Below are positions 17,127 through 25,138 of a stretch of DNA of 36,262 nucleotides, in pieces. This stretch comes from Leptolyngbya cf. ectocarpi LEGE 11479 (lineage in GTDB: Bacteria > Cyanobacteriota > Cyanobacteriia > Phormidesmidales > Phormidesmidaceae). The notes below the pieces were generated by a model. The model was not told where the DNA came from, ran no database searches, and saw only the letters and a program-made list of their open reading frames with translations. The first letter of the stretch is position 1. Every line of letters begins with the position of its first letter. Made by a program: the position numbers and the translations under genes. The stretch is taken from contig NZ_JADEXP010000020.1 of NCBI RefSeq assembly GCF_015207065.1, positions 1 to 36,262 on the forward strand, read 5' to 3'.

Positions 17127-17899
17127 TGAAGTGCATTTACGTTCTGGCGGCGTTAGTGGGGGGGCTAAGTTTAAGCTCACCCACCAGCGCTCATATAGTT
17201 TCTACTGAGTTGATACAACCCCAGCGCATCTCTGGGATGCCTGAGGATCTGGGCTACCCCAGGGATGGTACCCGGCGCGGCGGTGGCAGTCGGGGTGGGG
17301 TGTGCGATTTACCGCCGGAGGTGCCACCATTGACGGCGTTGATGCCAGACCCATCAGCCTGGACAACGCCTGGGGCAAATAACGAGGTGGTGGCTCCAGC
17401 GACCGTTTTGAGCTTTACAAACCGTCCTACCCCTGACCTATGGTTTTATCTACCCTACAGTTTGGTAGAAACAAGTCGGGTCACGTTTACCTTAAAAGAC
17501 GCTGCGGGAGATACGCTCAAACGGGCGCGCTTAGATACGACCCAGACATATCCCACAGCACCTAGCATCATCAGGGTTTCACTTATGGAGTTGGGGCTGC
17601 CCCTGTCCCCGGCCACAGACTACCACTGGTATCTGACGGTGGGCTGTGAAGGAGGCCCGCCCGTTGTAGTAGACGGCTGGGTTCGCTACCAGCCTGGGGA
17701 GGATAACGATTCGCAATCTGACAACGTCCGTTTTTTGGTCGATCGTCTGTCTCTACTGGCGGAGACCCGATGGCTGCAGCCAGACCATGCCGCTGCTCAA
17801 GCAGACTGGCAAGAACTCTTGGAATCAGTCGGGTTGGAGGATACCGCTGAGGCTCCCCTGATGGATTGCTGCAGTTTTATTGAACAAGTTCAGAACTAA
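17126..17899 (+). CDS. DUF928 family exported protein
   Basis: 257 residues. The ATG overlaps the stop of the CHAT-CHASE2 gene by one base. A signal peptide (MKCIYVLAALVGGLSLSSPT, cleavage near residue 22) precedes a Gly/Arg-rich stretch (GTRRGGGSRGGVC) and then a beta-rich domain with LTALMPD, PDLWFYLPY, VTFTLKDAAGD and YHWYLTVGCEG, the pattern of DUF928. The C-terminus is helical (DRLSLLAETRWLQPDHAAAQADW onward). It is probably periplasmic, where it could meet the CHASE2 domain of its neighbour. That contact is inferred from context only. Confidence 0.87.
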   Translation: MKCIYVLAALVGGLSLSSPTSAHIVSTELIQPQRISGMPEDLGYPRDGTRRGGGSRGGVCDLPPEVPPLTALMPDPSAWTTPGANNEVVAPATVLSFTNRPTPDLWFYLPYSLVETSRVTFTLKDAAGDTLKRARLDTTQTYPTAPSIIRVSLMELGLPLSPATDYHWYLTVGCEGGPPVVVDGWVRYQPGEDNDSQSDNVRFLVDRLSLLAETRWLQPDHAAAQADWQELLESVGLEDTAEAPLMDCCSFIEQVQN

Positions 17900-17946
17900 T
17901 GCAGAATTTATGATGGGAGTCCTGATAGCTATTTAGAACACGGGAT

Positions 17947-17975
17947 GCCGTTGCTGATTTCAACTCAGCAACGGC
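17947..17975. terminator. Strong hairpin after the DUF928 gene
   Basis: GCCGTTGCTGA (17947-17957) and TCAGCAACGGC (17965-17975) form a perfect 11-bp stem with a 7-base loop, 48 bases after the DUF928 stop. There is no T tract, so it may end the operon inefficiently or stabilise the 3' end. A second, bulged hairpin follows at 18011-18031. Confidence 0.45.
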
Positions 17976-18090
17976 CCTTAGATATAACCTTTTCCATCCC
18001 TGAGCCCACAGCTTTTCTGATCCAGAAAGCCCAGGGTTTCCGCCGGTTTTGGATTGATATCTGCCTGAGTTCTGGTTGATTGAGTTTGGG

Positions 18091-18690
18091 ATGCCCACCA
18101 TGAATAGCTCTTTTAATTCTCAGCCATTTGAAAATGAGTCTGTGATTAGCTCTCTTTTAAAAACAGCCCTTGATAACCTGGTAGACGGTCTTTTAATTGT
18201 GGCGGCCAATGGCCGCATACTACAGGCAAATGCTATGGCGACTCGCGTTTGTCATTCGTTGACCCCTAGGCCCACTGACCGGGCTCAAGTGCCCACTGTC
18301 CTATGGCGGTTATGTCATCCAATTTTTAAGAATATTGCTAATGGAATTGAAACCCATCTGGGATTAGAAATAGACATTGCCACTGACCAACACCAGCCGA
18401 TTCGGGTGCGGATTCAGCCCTTAAACCTCAAGGTACAGCAGGAGGATTGTCTCATGCTGATTTTAGAAGATCGTCAGCAGGCCCATCGACGACGGGCGAT
18501 GGCCGATGGCAATCGCTATGGCTTAACGCCCCGCGAAGTGGATGTGTGGGAACTGCGACTACAGCAACAGTCCTATGAGACCATTGCCAAGACCTTGTTT
18601 ATTACGGAAAATACCGTCAAAAAGCATGTCAAAAGTATCTTGGCAAAACGACGAGCCTATGGGGATGATCGGGGTGCGATCGCAGGCTAA
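18091..18690 (+). CDS. PAS-like / LuxR-type DNA-binding regulator
   Basis: 199 residues from ATG 18091; TTG 18076 and ATG 18100 are alternatives and none has a clear Shine-Dalgarno site. The N-terminal part (about 20-125, ALDNLVDGLLIVAANGRILQANAMA) reads as a PAS domain. A C-terminal LuxR/GerE helix-turn-helix (about 140-190) contains YGLTPREVDVWELRLQQQSY and then NTVKKHVKSILAK. There is no receiver Asp, so control would come from the PAS ligand or a partner. It is a single gene downstream of the CHAT operon and could regulate it or be independent. Confidence 0.85.
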   Translation: MPTMNSSFNSQPFENESVISSLLKTALDNLVDGLLIVAANGRILQANAMATRVCHSLTPRPTDRAQVPTVLWRLCHPIFKNIANGIETHLGLEIDIATDQHQPIRVRIQPLNLKVQQEDCLMLILEDRQQAHRRRAMADGNRYGLTPREVDVWELRLQQQSYETIAKTLFITENTVKKHVKSILAKRRAYGDDRGAIAG

Positions 18691-18752
18691 AGCCAACGAA
18701 AAAACGACTCCAGCTCACACAGGCCAATATAAAAAGTCAATCTAAAAACAGA

Positions 18753-18787
18753 TAGGAGACAAAAACAACGTTAGTTTCTGTCTCCTA
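18753..18787. terminator. Bidirectional terminator between the LuxR gene and the deoxysugar cassette
   Basis: TAGGAGACA (18753-18761) pairs with TGTCTCCTA (18779-18787). After one A-C mismatch the stem continues with AAAC/GTTT around a 7-base loop. T-rich sequence follows on the plus strand (18788-18810). It lies between two convergent genes. Confidence 0.75.
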
Positions 18788-18823
18788 CTCATTTCATTTT
18801 TATTTGATGCTATTCAGACGGTG

Positions 18824-20122
18824 CTAAACAACGGCAGCCGCAAAGTGTGTATCTTGCTCAGCCCGCAGATGATCGCAGATGCGTCCCTCTGGCAGAATCA
18901 CATCGTCGTAGGTGAGCACCGTATCTTTCGCCACTGGACGCTTGAGCTTACAGCCTTCTGCTAGACCCATGGGCAGCAAATTTTGCGCCAGCGTTACATC
19001 GGCGGTTTCACACTGACCATAGGTCATGTAGTAGCCAATACCATCCAGCGTTTCGCCTGCTTTGAGGTCAATTTTGGCGGTTGCTACCACATCTACCATT
19101 GGTCTACCTAACGGTGCCATCACCGCATCGTTAAACAAAACGGCACGGGCCAGGGATAAGGGCACCTCAAAATGACAGATGTGATAGGGCGTATAGAAGC
19201 TATAAAGGGGACCCGGTCCCATTTTGTAGTAGCTCAGATAGTGCTGATGCTTGGGGTCATCATTGGTGGCATAGATAAATACGCCTGCCGCCGGTTGAGC
19301 CCCAACAACATAGTCCACAATGCCGCCCAGGGACTTGAGCTGATCCACATCGTACAGGTGAGTCATGTCGTCCACATGCCCCCGGAAGTCATAGCCCAAC
19401 ATGCCGCGCTGAGCCACCGTCATACCGGTAGCGTTAGCCACAATCGCCTGCTCAAACGAGATTTTGGTGCCATCGGCAAAGCTAGTCACCATATAGGCCG
19501 CCTGCTTCCACTTTTCGGCAAAGCTCTTTTGGGTGGTGGGGTTGCGATAGCGGTCTTGAAGACCCTTGATATTGCCGCAGAGCAGAGGGGTAAAGCCAAT
19601 ACTCTTAACATAGCGATAGAGATTCATCTCCACACCCGGCTGGTCGCCATCGCAGTTGGATAGCACCACACCCGCTCTGTCGGCATACACCTTCAAAATA
19701 GGGCCAACAGTCCCGTCTAGCTCCGCATTCATCAGCACAACATGTTTGTTGTTGTTGATGGCTTCGAGCACAACCTGAGCACCAAACTCAATGGTGCCCG
19801 TCACTTCTACCAGGGCATCAATGTTTTCCGCTTTACACAGCAGAGAAGCATTTTCAGTGACGGCGGGTTGTCCCTTGTTAATGGCGTCTTCTAGTTCGGC
19901 GACGGTACTAACCGTTTGAATATGCTCTATGCCTGCTTCTTGATAAGCCCGTTTGGCCCCATCTAAGCTCCGGTTAAAAACGGCCACCAGCTCCATACCG
20001 GGTACGGAGTGAATGATTTGATTGGCAATACCCCGGCCCATAAAGCCCGCACCGATCATACCAATACGAACGGGGTTGCCAGCTTCTGCGCGAGCTTTGA
20101 GAGCTGTATCAACAATAATCAT
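18824..20122 (-). CDS. NAD(P)-dependent oxidoreductase with C-terminal SAF domain
   Basis: 432 residues. A Rossmann fold starts the protein (GMIGAGFMGRGIANQ, about residues 21-35) and resembles the NAD-binding half of homoserine dehydrogenase, with EVTGTIEFG and NAELDGTVGP further on. The C-terminus (about 350-420, AKIDLKAGETLDGIGYYMTYG) is a SAF domain, as in sialic-acid synthase and flagellar P-ring chaperones. Proteins of this type occur in cell-surface sugar clusters beside rfbF/rfbG/rfbC. It probably reduces or oxidises a CDP-linked keto-sugar or its precursor; the substrate is unknown. The start overlaps the stop of the rfbC-like gene (ATGA), and the gene ends the operon just before a strong hairpin. 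Confidence 0.82.
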   Translation of the reverse strand: MIIVDTALKARAEAGNPVRIGMIGAGFMGRGIANQIIHSVPGMELVAVFNRSLDGAKRAYQEAGIEHIQTVSTVAELEDAINKGQPAVTENASLLCKAENIDALVEVTGTIEFGAQVVLEAINNNKHVVLMNAELDGTVGPILKVYADRAGVVLSNCDGDQPGVEMNLYRYVKSIGFTPLLCGNIKGLQDRYRNPTTQKSFAEKWKQAAYMVTSFADGTKISFEQAIVANATGMTVAQRGMLGYDFRGHVDDMTHLYDVDQLKSLGGIVDYVVGAQPAAGVFIYATNDDPKHQHYLSYYKMGPGPLYSFYTPYHICHFEVPLSLARAVLFNDAVMAPLGRPMVDVVATAKIDLKAGETLDGIGYYMTYGQCETADVTLAQNLLPMGLAEGCKLKRPVAKDTVLTYDDVILPEGRICDHLRAEQDTHFAAAVV

Positions 20123-20700
20123 GAGGAGGCTCCTACGGAGATGGATTGATCGCTAGGCTGGTCGCTGGGCTGCTCATCTAACAGCGGCCAGTTAGCATCC
20201 TTATGGGAAACAGTGGACACCGGTTGCGGCCAGTCAATCGCTAGTTTAGGGTCGCTGTAGCGCAGGCCCCGCTCATAGCCAGGGGTATAAAATTCGCTCA
20301 CCTGGTAGGTGACTTCGGCATTGTCGGTCAGGGTCTGATACCCGTGGGCAAACATTTCAGGCACGTATAGCGCCCGTCTGTTTTCTGCACTGAGTTCTAC
20401 ACCGATGTGGGAGAGGTAAGTGGGGGAATCTTTGCGCAGATCGACAATGACGTCATAAATGGCACCCTGGGTGCAGCGTAACAGCTTAGTTTCAGTTGCT
20501 GGCGCAATTTGAAAGTGCAGACCGCGCACCGTTCCCTGTTTGTAGTTAAAGGACATGTTGCACTGGGCAACGACTGGCTTTAGCCCTCGCTCTTCAAATT
20601 CTTGAGCACAGAAGGCGCGGGCAAAGAAACCGCGATCGTCTTTGAGCCGCTCAAGATCGATAATATAGACCCCCTGGATGGGGGTTTCATTAAAAATCAT
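20119..20700 (-). CDS. rfbC: dTDP-4-dehydrorhamnose 3,5-epimerase family protein (RfbC/RmlC-like)
   Basis: 193 residues forming the cupin-type epimerase: DDRGFFARAFC (about 21-31), GTVRGLHFQIAP with the catalytic His (about 56-67), KLLRCTQGAIYDVIVDLR, ALYVPEMFAHGYQTL and EVTYQVSEFYTPGYERGLRYSDP with the conserved Tyr. In this setting, downstream of rfbF and rfbG, the substrate is more likely a CDP-4-keto-6-deoxyhexose than the dTDP sugar; this is inferred from neighbours. The C-terminal 15 residues are a Gln/Pro/Ser-rich tail (DEQPSDQPSDQS). The gene overlaps the SAF oxidoreductase start, so translation is coupled. A 175-base gap separates it from rfbG. Confidence 0.88.
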   Translation of the reverse strand: MIFNETPIQGVYIIDLERLKDDRGFFARAFCAQEFEERGLKPVVAQCNMSFNYKQGTVRGLHFQIAPATETKLLRCTQGAIYDVIVDLRKDSPTYLSHIGVELSAENRRALYVPEMFAHGYQTLTDNAEVTYQVSEFYTPGYERGLRYSDPKLAIDWPQPVSTVSHKDANWPLLDEQPSDQPSDQSISVGASS

Positions 20701-20875
20701 AGGTATTGATTATCTGACAACAGTTTTTGGGTAACAATAGGGGCGCTGCTGAGCACCACAAGGGGCTCATGGAGAAATCCTGGGTAGGACCGATGAGTCC
20801 AAATCGATTCATGCTCCAAATCAGCAACGGGATAAACGGTAGTGACGGTTGGATCTTAGGATCTTTATTAAAGAC

Positions 20876-21952
20876 CTACATCATCTGGCGTGACTCATAG
20901 CGTTGAATCTGCGCTACGGTCATCTGATGCATATCATCTTCCCTGATATAGCTGCGATACCATTCCACGATCCAATCTAGCGTAGTGGCTAAATCAAGCT
21001 TAGGAGACCATTTCAGACGACTCTTGGCTTTAGAGCAGTCTAGTTTCAAGTAGGTTGCTTCGTGGGGGTTTACCTTGGTATCTAGCTGCCAGCTAGCGCC
21101 GTCTCCCCATAGCTGAGTCAGCTGCTCTGTAATCCATGACACGGGGCGAGCATCACTGTCATTGGGGCCAAAGTTCCATCCTTCCGCTAAATTTGTGCCG
21201 GAGTCCCACATCTGCTCAGCCAGGGTCATATAGCCGCCTAGGGGTTCCAGCACATGCTGCCAGGGCCGAATGGCATTTGGGCTGCGAATGAGGACCGACT
21301 CACCAGCAATGATGGCACGGATAATGTCGGGAATCAGACGGTCGCCAGCCCAGTCACCGCCACCAATGACGTTGCCGGCTCTAACGCTGGCTAAACCAAC
21401 GCCGTGCTCATGGTATGTGGCCTGGTTAAAGAAGGAATTGCGATAGGCGGAGGCCACTAGCTCAGCACAGCCTTTGCTGTTGGAGTAGGGGTCATGGCCA
21501 CCCATGGCTTCATTTTCCCGATAGCCCCATACCCATTCCCGGTTTTCGTAGCATTTATCGCTGGTAATATTCACAACGACTCGGGTTTCATCGGTCTGGC
21601 GTACCGCTTCTAGTAGGTGAACGGTACCCATGACATTAGTGGCATAGGTCTCTACAGGGTTGGCGTAGGAATACCGCACCAGGGGCTGGGCGGCCATGTG
21701 GAAAATGATTTCAGGTTTGTGAGTTGCGATCTCATCCTGCAAACTCACTAAATCCCGCACATCGCCCTCGATGGACATCATCCCATTGCCCACTTGAGCC
21801 ACCTCAAACAAGCTGGGTGTGGTGGGCGGTGTCAGGGCATAGCCTACCACCTCGGCCCCCAGCTGCTGCAGCCAGAGAGATAACCAACCGCCCTTAAAGC
21901 CTGTATGACCAGTTACAAAAACTCGCTTACCGCGCCAAAATTCGGCGTTCAT
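20876..21952 (-). CDS. rfbG: CDP-glucose 4,6-dehydratase
   Basis: 358 residues from ATG 21952, which has GAAGGAG five bases upstream; the reading frame is open 63 bases further but without a site. It belongs to the short-chain dehydrogenase superfamily: VTGHTGFKGGWL (NAD-binding, about 13-24), HMAAQPLVRYSY, the catalytic YSNSK near residue 150, and RAGNVIGGGDWAGDRLIPD, a signature block of the family. It converts CDP-glucose to CDP-4-keto-6-deoxyglucose, the step after rfbF. No rfbH (ddhC) dehydratase is present, so the pathway must go to a sugar other than a 3,6-dideoxyhexose unless that gene lies elsewhere. Confidence 0.95.
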   Translation of the reverse strand: MNAEFWRGKRVFVTGHTGFKGGWLSLWLQQLGAEVVGYALTPPTTPSLFEVAQVGNGMMSIEGDVRDLVSLQDEIATHKPEIIFHMAAQPLVRYSYANPVETYATNVMGTVHLLEAVRQTDETRVVVNITSDKCYENREWVWGYRENEAMGGHDPYSNSKGCAELVASAYRNSFFNQATYHEHGVGLASVRAGNVIGGGDWAGDRLIPDIIRAIIAGESVLIRSPNAIRPWQHVLEPLGGYMTLAEQMWDSGTNLAEGWNFGPNDSDARPVSWITEQLTQLWGDGASWQLDTKVNPHEATYLKLDCSKAKSRLKWSPKLDLATTLDWIVEWYRSYIREDDMHQMTVAQIQRYESRQMM

Positions 21953-22015
21953 AACTGCTCCTTCAATACAATAAAAACTAACGCTGCCAGCTATGGCAGC
22001 CGCAAAATTCTGCAA

Positions 22016-22046
22016 GGGGCCTAAGCTTAAAAACAGGCTTGGCCCC
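22016..22046. repeat. Intergenic hairpin between rfbF and rfbG
   Basis: GGGGCC (22016-22021) plus AAGC (22023-22026) pair with GCTT (22037-22040) plus GGCCCC (22041-22046), with one bulged T. A second small hairpin, GCTGCC/GGCAGC (21983-22000), lies nearer rfbG. No T tract follows on the transcribed strand, so these may stabilise or process the message between two genes rather than end it. Confidence 0.5.
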
Positions 22047-22088
22047 TAAACTCTATACATGGCCTACACAGCCCAACATCGAGCGGCT

Positions 22089-22862
22089 CTACCAAACTTT
22101 CCAGGGAGCTTCATTAGCTTGCCATAGCTTTTCTAGATACCGCTTATCCCGCAGCGTATCCATGGGCTGCCAGAAACCATCGTGCTTGTAAGCGGAAAGC
22201 TCCTCCATATGGGCTAGCTTTTGCAGCGGTTCCTTCTCCCAAGAAATGGAATCATCGTCAATGTAGTCAATCACCTGGGGATTGAGCACAAAGAAACCAC
22301 CATTAATCCAGGCTCCATCACCTTCAGGCTTTTCCTGAAACTGGGTGATTTTGGTTTGTTCTTGGCCCAGGGAAATAGCACCAAAGCGTCCGGGAGGCTG
22401 CACCGCTGTGAGTGTAGCTAAGGAGCCTTGCTCTTTGTGAAATTTAAGTAGCTCAGTCACGTTAACGCTGGAAACACCGTCGCCATAGGTGAAGCAAAAA
22501 TCTTCATTGCCCACGTGCTCCCTCACCCGCTTGAGACGTCCACCGGTCATGGTGGAATCTCCAGTATCTACCAGCGTTACCCGCCAGGGCTCGGCTTTAC
22601 CAGCATGCACATTCATTTGGTTAAAGCGCATGTCAAAGGTGACGTCTGACATGTGAAGGAAATAATTAGCAAAATATTCCTTGATAACGTATCCTTTGTA
22701 ACCACAGCAAACAACGAAATCAGTAATACCGTGGTGGGAATATATTTTCATGATGTGCCAAAGGATTGGCTTCCCACCGATTTCTACCATAGGCTTTGGC
22801 TTAATCGCGGTTTCTTCACTCAGACGAGTACCTAAACCACCAGCTAGAATGACAGCTTTCAT
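22089..22862 (-). CDS. rfbF: Glucose-1-phosphate cytidylyltransferase
   Basis: 257 residues with [20 protein letters not shown] at the N-terminus (nucleotide-binding loop), [28 protein letters not shown] (metal-binding Asp) and [19 protein letters not shown], all diagnostic. It makes CDP-glucose from CTP and glucose 1-phosphate in the cytoplasm, feeding rfbG. It is the first gene of the minus-strand cassette. No glycosyltransferase or transporter of the surface-polysaccharide pathway lies in the window. Confidence 0.95.
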   Translation of the reverse strand: MKAVILAGGLGTRLSEETAIKPKPMVEIGGKPILWHIMKIYSHHGITDFVVCCGYKGYVIKEYFANYFLHMSDVTFDMRFNQMNVHAGKAEPWRVTLVDTGDSTMTGGRLKRVREHVGNEDFCFTYGDGVSSVNVTELLKFHKEQGSLATLTAVQPPGRFGAISLGQEQTKITQFQEKPEGDGAWINGGFFVLNPQVIDYIDDDSISWEKEPLQKLAHMEELSAYKHDGFWQPMDTLRDKRYLEKLWQANEAPWKVW

Positions 22863-23061
22863 ATAGTTAAAAAATTAACGAACACCTTTGATGCCATTAA
22901 TGGCGCACGAAGATAACAAAAACCATTAACGGATGGGCTTCTTTAAGGAAACTCTACATTCAGAGACTATCCATAAAGGAGCGTTGGGAAACACCTCCTT
23001 GATACCCTATTATTTAACCTTTCCCCATCCAGGCGTTCCGGAACCTAATGCTCAAAAATAT

Positions 23062-23685
23062 CTAGTGCTCAAAAATATTCTGATACTGGCATAGATCTAA
23101 TTTGATCAAAGTAGGTAGGCACTGGAAACAGTCCTCAGCCAGGTGCCAGCGACCCTCACGCTGAAGCATCAGTGTGAGCTGTTTGGAGAGTGCGTGGAGG
23201 TAGCGAACGTCATTAGCGGCGTAGGCCAGCTGTTCATCACTCAGGTCACGGACATTGCCCCAATCAGAACTTTGGGCGGTTTTGTCAAGTTCAATACCTG
23301 CGATTTCTTTAACCAGTTCTTTCAGTCCGTGTCGAGGGCTGTAGGTGCGGGCCAATTTGCTGGCAATTTTGGTACAGAAGACAGGGGCTACATTAATTTC
23401 TAAGTGGTGTTGGAGGGTGGCTAGATCAAACCGGGCAAAGTGAAAAATTTTGAGAATGCTGGGAATTTCCAGCAGCTTCTGAAGATTGGGCGCACATGAT
23501 TGGCCCCGTTCAATCCGGACAGCCGAACTATAGCCCTCAGTGTCGCAGAGCTGCACCAGACATAGGCGATCCCGCAGGGGATTGAGTCCCATGGTTTCGG
23601 TATCGACGGCAATGGCATCGGATTTTAAATAGCGCTCAAGGAGAGAGGCTGGAATATCGCGATCGCAAACCTCAAAATTTTCCAA
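23062..23685 (-). CDS. RNase D-like 3'-5' exonuclease
   Basis: 207 residues from a TTG start at 23685 (AAGGA lies 10-15 bases upstream). It is a DEDDy-type exonuclease: DTETMGL (about 28-34, Asp and Glu), HFARFDLATL (second Asp) and AYAANDVRYL (Tyr and Asp). It is shorter than E. coli RNase D and lacks HRDC domains, as is usual for cyanobacterial single-domain forms. The likely role is trimming of tRNA or other structured RNA 3' ends. Its 3' end sits in a 13-base direct repeat (23049-23061 and 23066-23078), so the terminal IFEH codons are partly echoed just beyond the stop. It lies 57 bases downstream of trpB on the same strand. Confidence 0.88.
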   Translation of the reverse strand: MENFEVCDRDIPASLLERYLKSDAIAVDTETMGLNPLRDRLCLVQLCDTEGYSSAVRIERGQSCAPNLQKLLEIPSILKIFHFARFDLATLQHHLEINVAPVFCTKIASKLARTYSPRHGLKELVKEIAGIELDKTAQSSDWGNVRDLSDEQLAYAANDVRYLHALSKQLTLMLQREGRWHLAEDCFQCLPTLIKLDLCQYQNIFEH

Positions 23686-23742
23686 GGTTAGAGTGTCCTT
23701 AATGTAGGTGAATCGTAAGTGATGGAAACCTCAAAATGACGG

Positions 23743-25002
23743 CTAGCTATCAAACTTCAGCACCTTAGCCACCGTTTGCACATCCTTGTCTCCTCGTCCG
23801 GAGCAGTTGATGACAATGGTGGGGCTACCGGCTAGCTGGGGACACAGCGTTTCTAGATAGGCAAAGGCGTGAGCTGTTTCCAGGGCGGGAATAATCCCTT
23901 CCCGTTGGGAGACTAGCTGAAACGCATCTAAGGCTTCTTGATCGGTGACGCCATAGTATTCTGCCCGACCAATATCCTTAAAGTAACTGTGCTCTGGCCC
24001 CACTCCCGGATAATCCAGACCTGCACTGATGGAATGGGGTTCGATCACCTGACCATCGCCATCCTGAAGTAAAAAGCTCATGGCACCGTGGAGGACGCCT
24101 ACACGCCCGGCAGTCAGGGTAGCCGCGTGTTTGCCCGTGCTCACACCTTCGCCTGAGGCTTCAATGCCAATCATCCGCACGGATGCATCATTTACAAACT
24201 CATGGAATAGCCCCATGGCGTTGGAGCCACCGCCAACACAAGCCATCAGAATATCGGGTAGACCGCCCCACTTTTCTTGGCACTGGGTGCGAGTTTCTTG
24301 GCCGATCACGGCATGGAACTCGCGCACAATCATGGGATAGGGATGGGGACCGGCCACCGACCCCAAAATGTAGTGGGTATCTTCAACATTGGTCACCCAG
24401 TCCCGAATCGCTTCAGAAGTGGCATCCTTGAGGGTGCCAGTGCCGGAGCTGACGGGCTGTACCGTGGCACCCATGAGCCGCATGCGAAAGACATTGAGGG
24501 CCTGACGCTCCATGTCATGGACGCCCATGTAAATCACACAGTCAATCCCAAACCGGGCGCAGACGGTGGCTGTGGCCACACCATGCTGACCGGCCCCCGT
24601 TTCAGCAATAATGCGCTGTTTGCCCATGCGCTTGGCTAGGAGCACCTGCCCCAGGGCATTGTTAATTTTGTGGGCACCGGTATGATTTAGATCTTCGCGT
24701 TTGAGATAAATTTGAGGGCCGCTGCCGTCTGGACGGGCGTAGTACTCGGTGAGACGCTCGGCAAAATAGAGGGGATTGGCTCGACCGACATAGTCTTTAA
24801 GCAGACCGTTTAACTCTGCCTGGAACTCAGCTTCGTGGCGATAGGTATAAAACGCCTCCTCAAGTTCTGCCAGGGCCGGCATCAGGGTTTCGGGCACATA
24901 TTTACCGCCAAAGCGGCCAAACCGACCCAGTTTATCGGGGCGCACCTCAGGAGCGGTGAGGTCGGGGGATACGGAGGAAGCGGAAAGCGGAGTGACAGTC
25001 AC
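23743..25002 (-). CDS. trpB: Tryptophan synthase beta chain
   Basis: 419 residues. [19 protein letters not shown] opens the conserved core, [15 protein letters not shown] carries the PLP lysine (Lys112), and [21 protein letters not shown] and SGRGDKD follow. It makes tryptophan from indole and serine. The GTG at 25002 is chosen because the first 25 residues are variable in the family; a later start cannot be excluded. trpA is not adjacent, which is normal in cyanobacteria. It is divergent from aroE with 136 bases between, so two aromatic-pathway genes share one control region. Confidence 0.96.
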   Translation of the reverse strand: MTVTPLSASSVSPDLTAPEVRPDKLGRFGRFGGKYVPETLMPALAELEEAFYTYRHEAEFQAELNGLLKDYVGRANPLYFAERLTEYYARPDGSGPQIYLKREDLNHTGAHKINNALGQVLLAKRMGKQRIIAETGAGQHGVATATVCARFGIDCVIYMGVHDMERQALNVFRMRLMGATVQPVSSGTGTLKDATSEAIRDWVTNVEDTHYILGSVAGPHPYPMIVREFHAVIGQETRTQCQEKWGGLPDILMACVGGGSNAMGLFHEFVNDASVRMIGIEASGEGVSTGKHAATLTAGRVGVLHGAMSFLLQDGDGQVIEPHSISAGLDYPGVGPEHSYFKDIGRAEYYGVTDQEALDAFQLVSQREGIIPALETAHAFAYLETLCPQLAGSPTIVINCSGRGDKDVQTVAKVLKFDS

Positions 25003-25138
25003 AGCAGTTGTGAGGATTAGAACGGGTGGTGGTTAGAAACAGGCAGGCTCAAGAAAACCATAGGAAACCCCTACTTTCTTGCCAGCTAGCCGGTTTCATT
25101 ATAAGTAATTAGGAGCGCTGCGGACGATTTACGATTCA
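25003..25138. promoter_or_regulatory. Shared divergent control region of trpB and aroE
   Basis: On the minus strand, TATAAT (complement of 25098-25103) is a consensus -10 for trpB, but its -35 is poor. On the plus strand, TTGCCA (25079-25084) with TATAAG (25100-25105) is a candidate for aroE, although the 15-base spacing is short. The two boxes overlap, so the promoters might compete. A 16-codon minus-strand ORF (25099-25049) with two Trp and two Phe codons lies between this box and trpB. No terminator hairpin follows it. Confidence 0.35.

Noticed and set aside
19172-19663. Plus-strand ORF of 163 codons opposite the SAF oxidoreductase gene
   Set aside because: It is complementary to the conserved coding strand; no motif and no ribosome-binding site.
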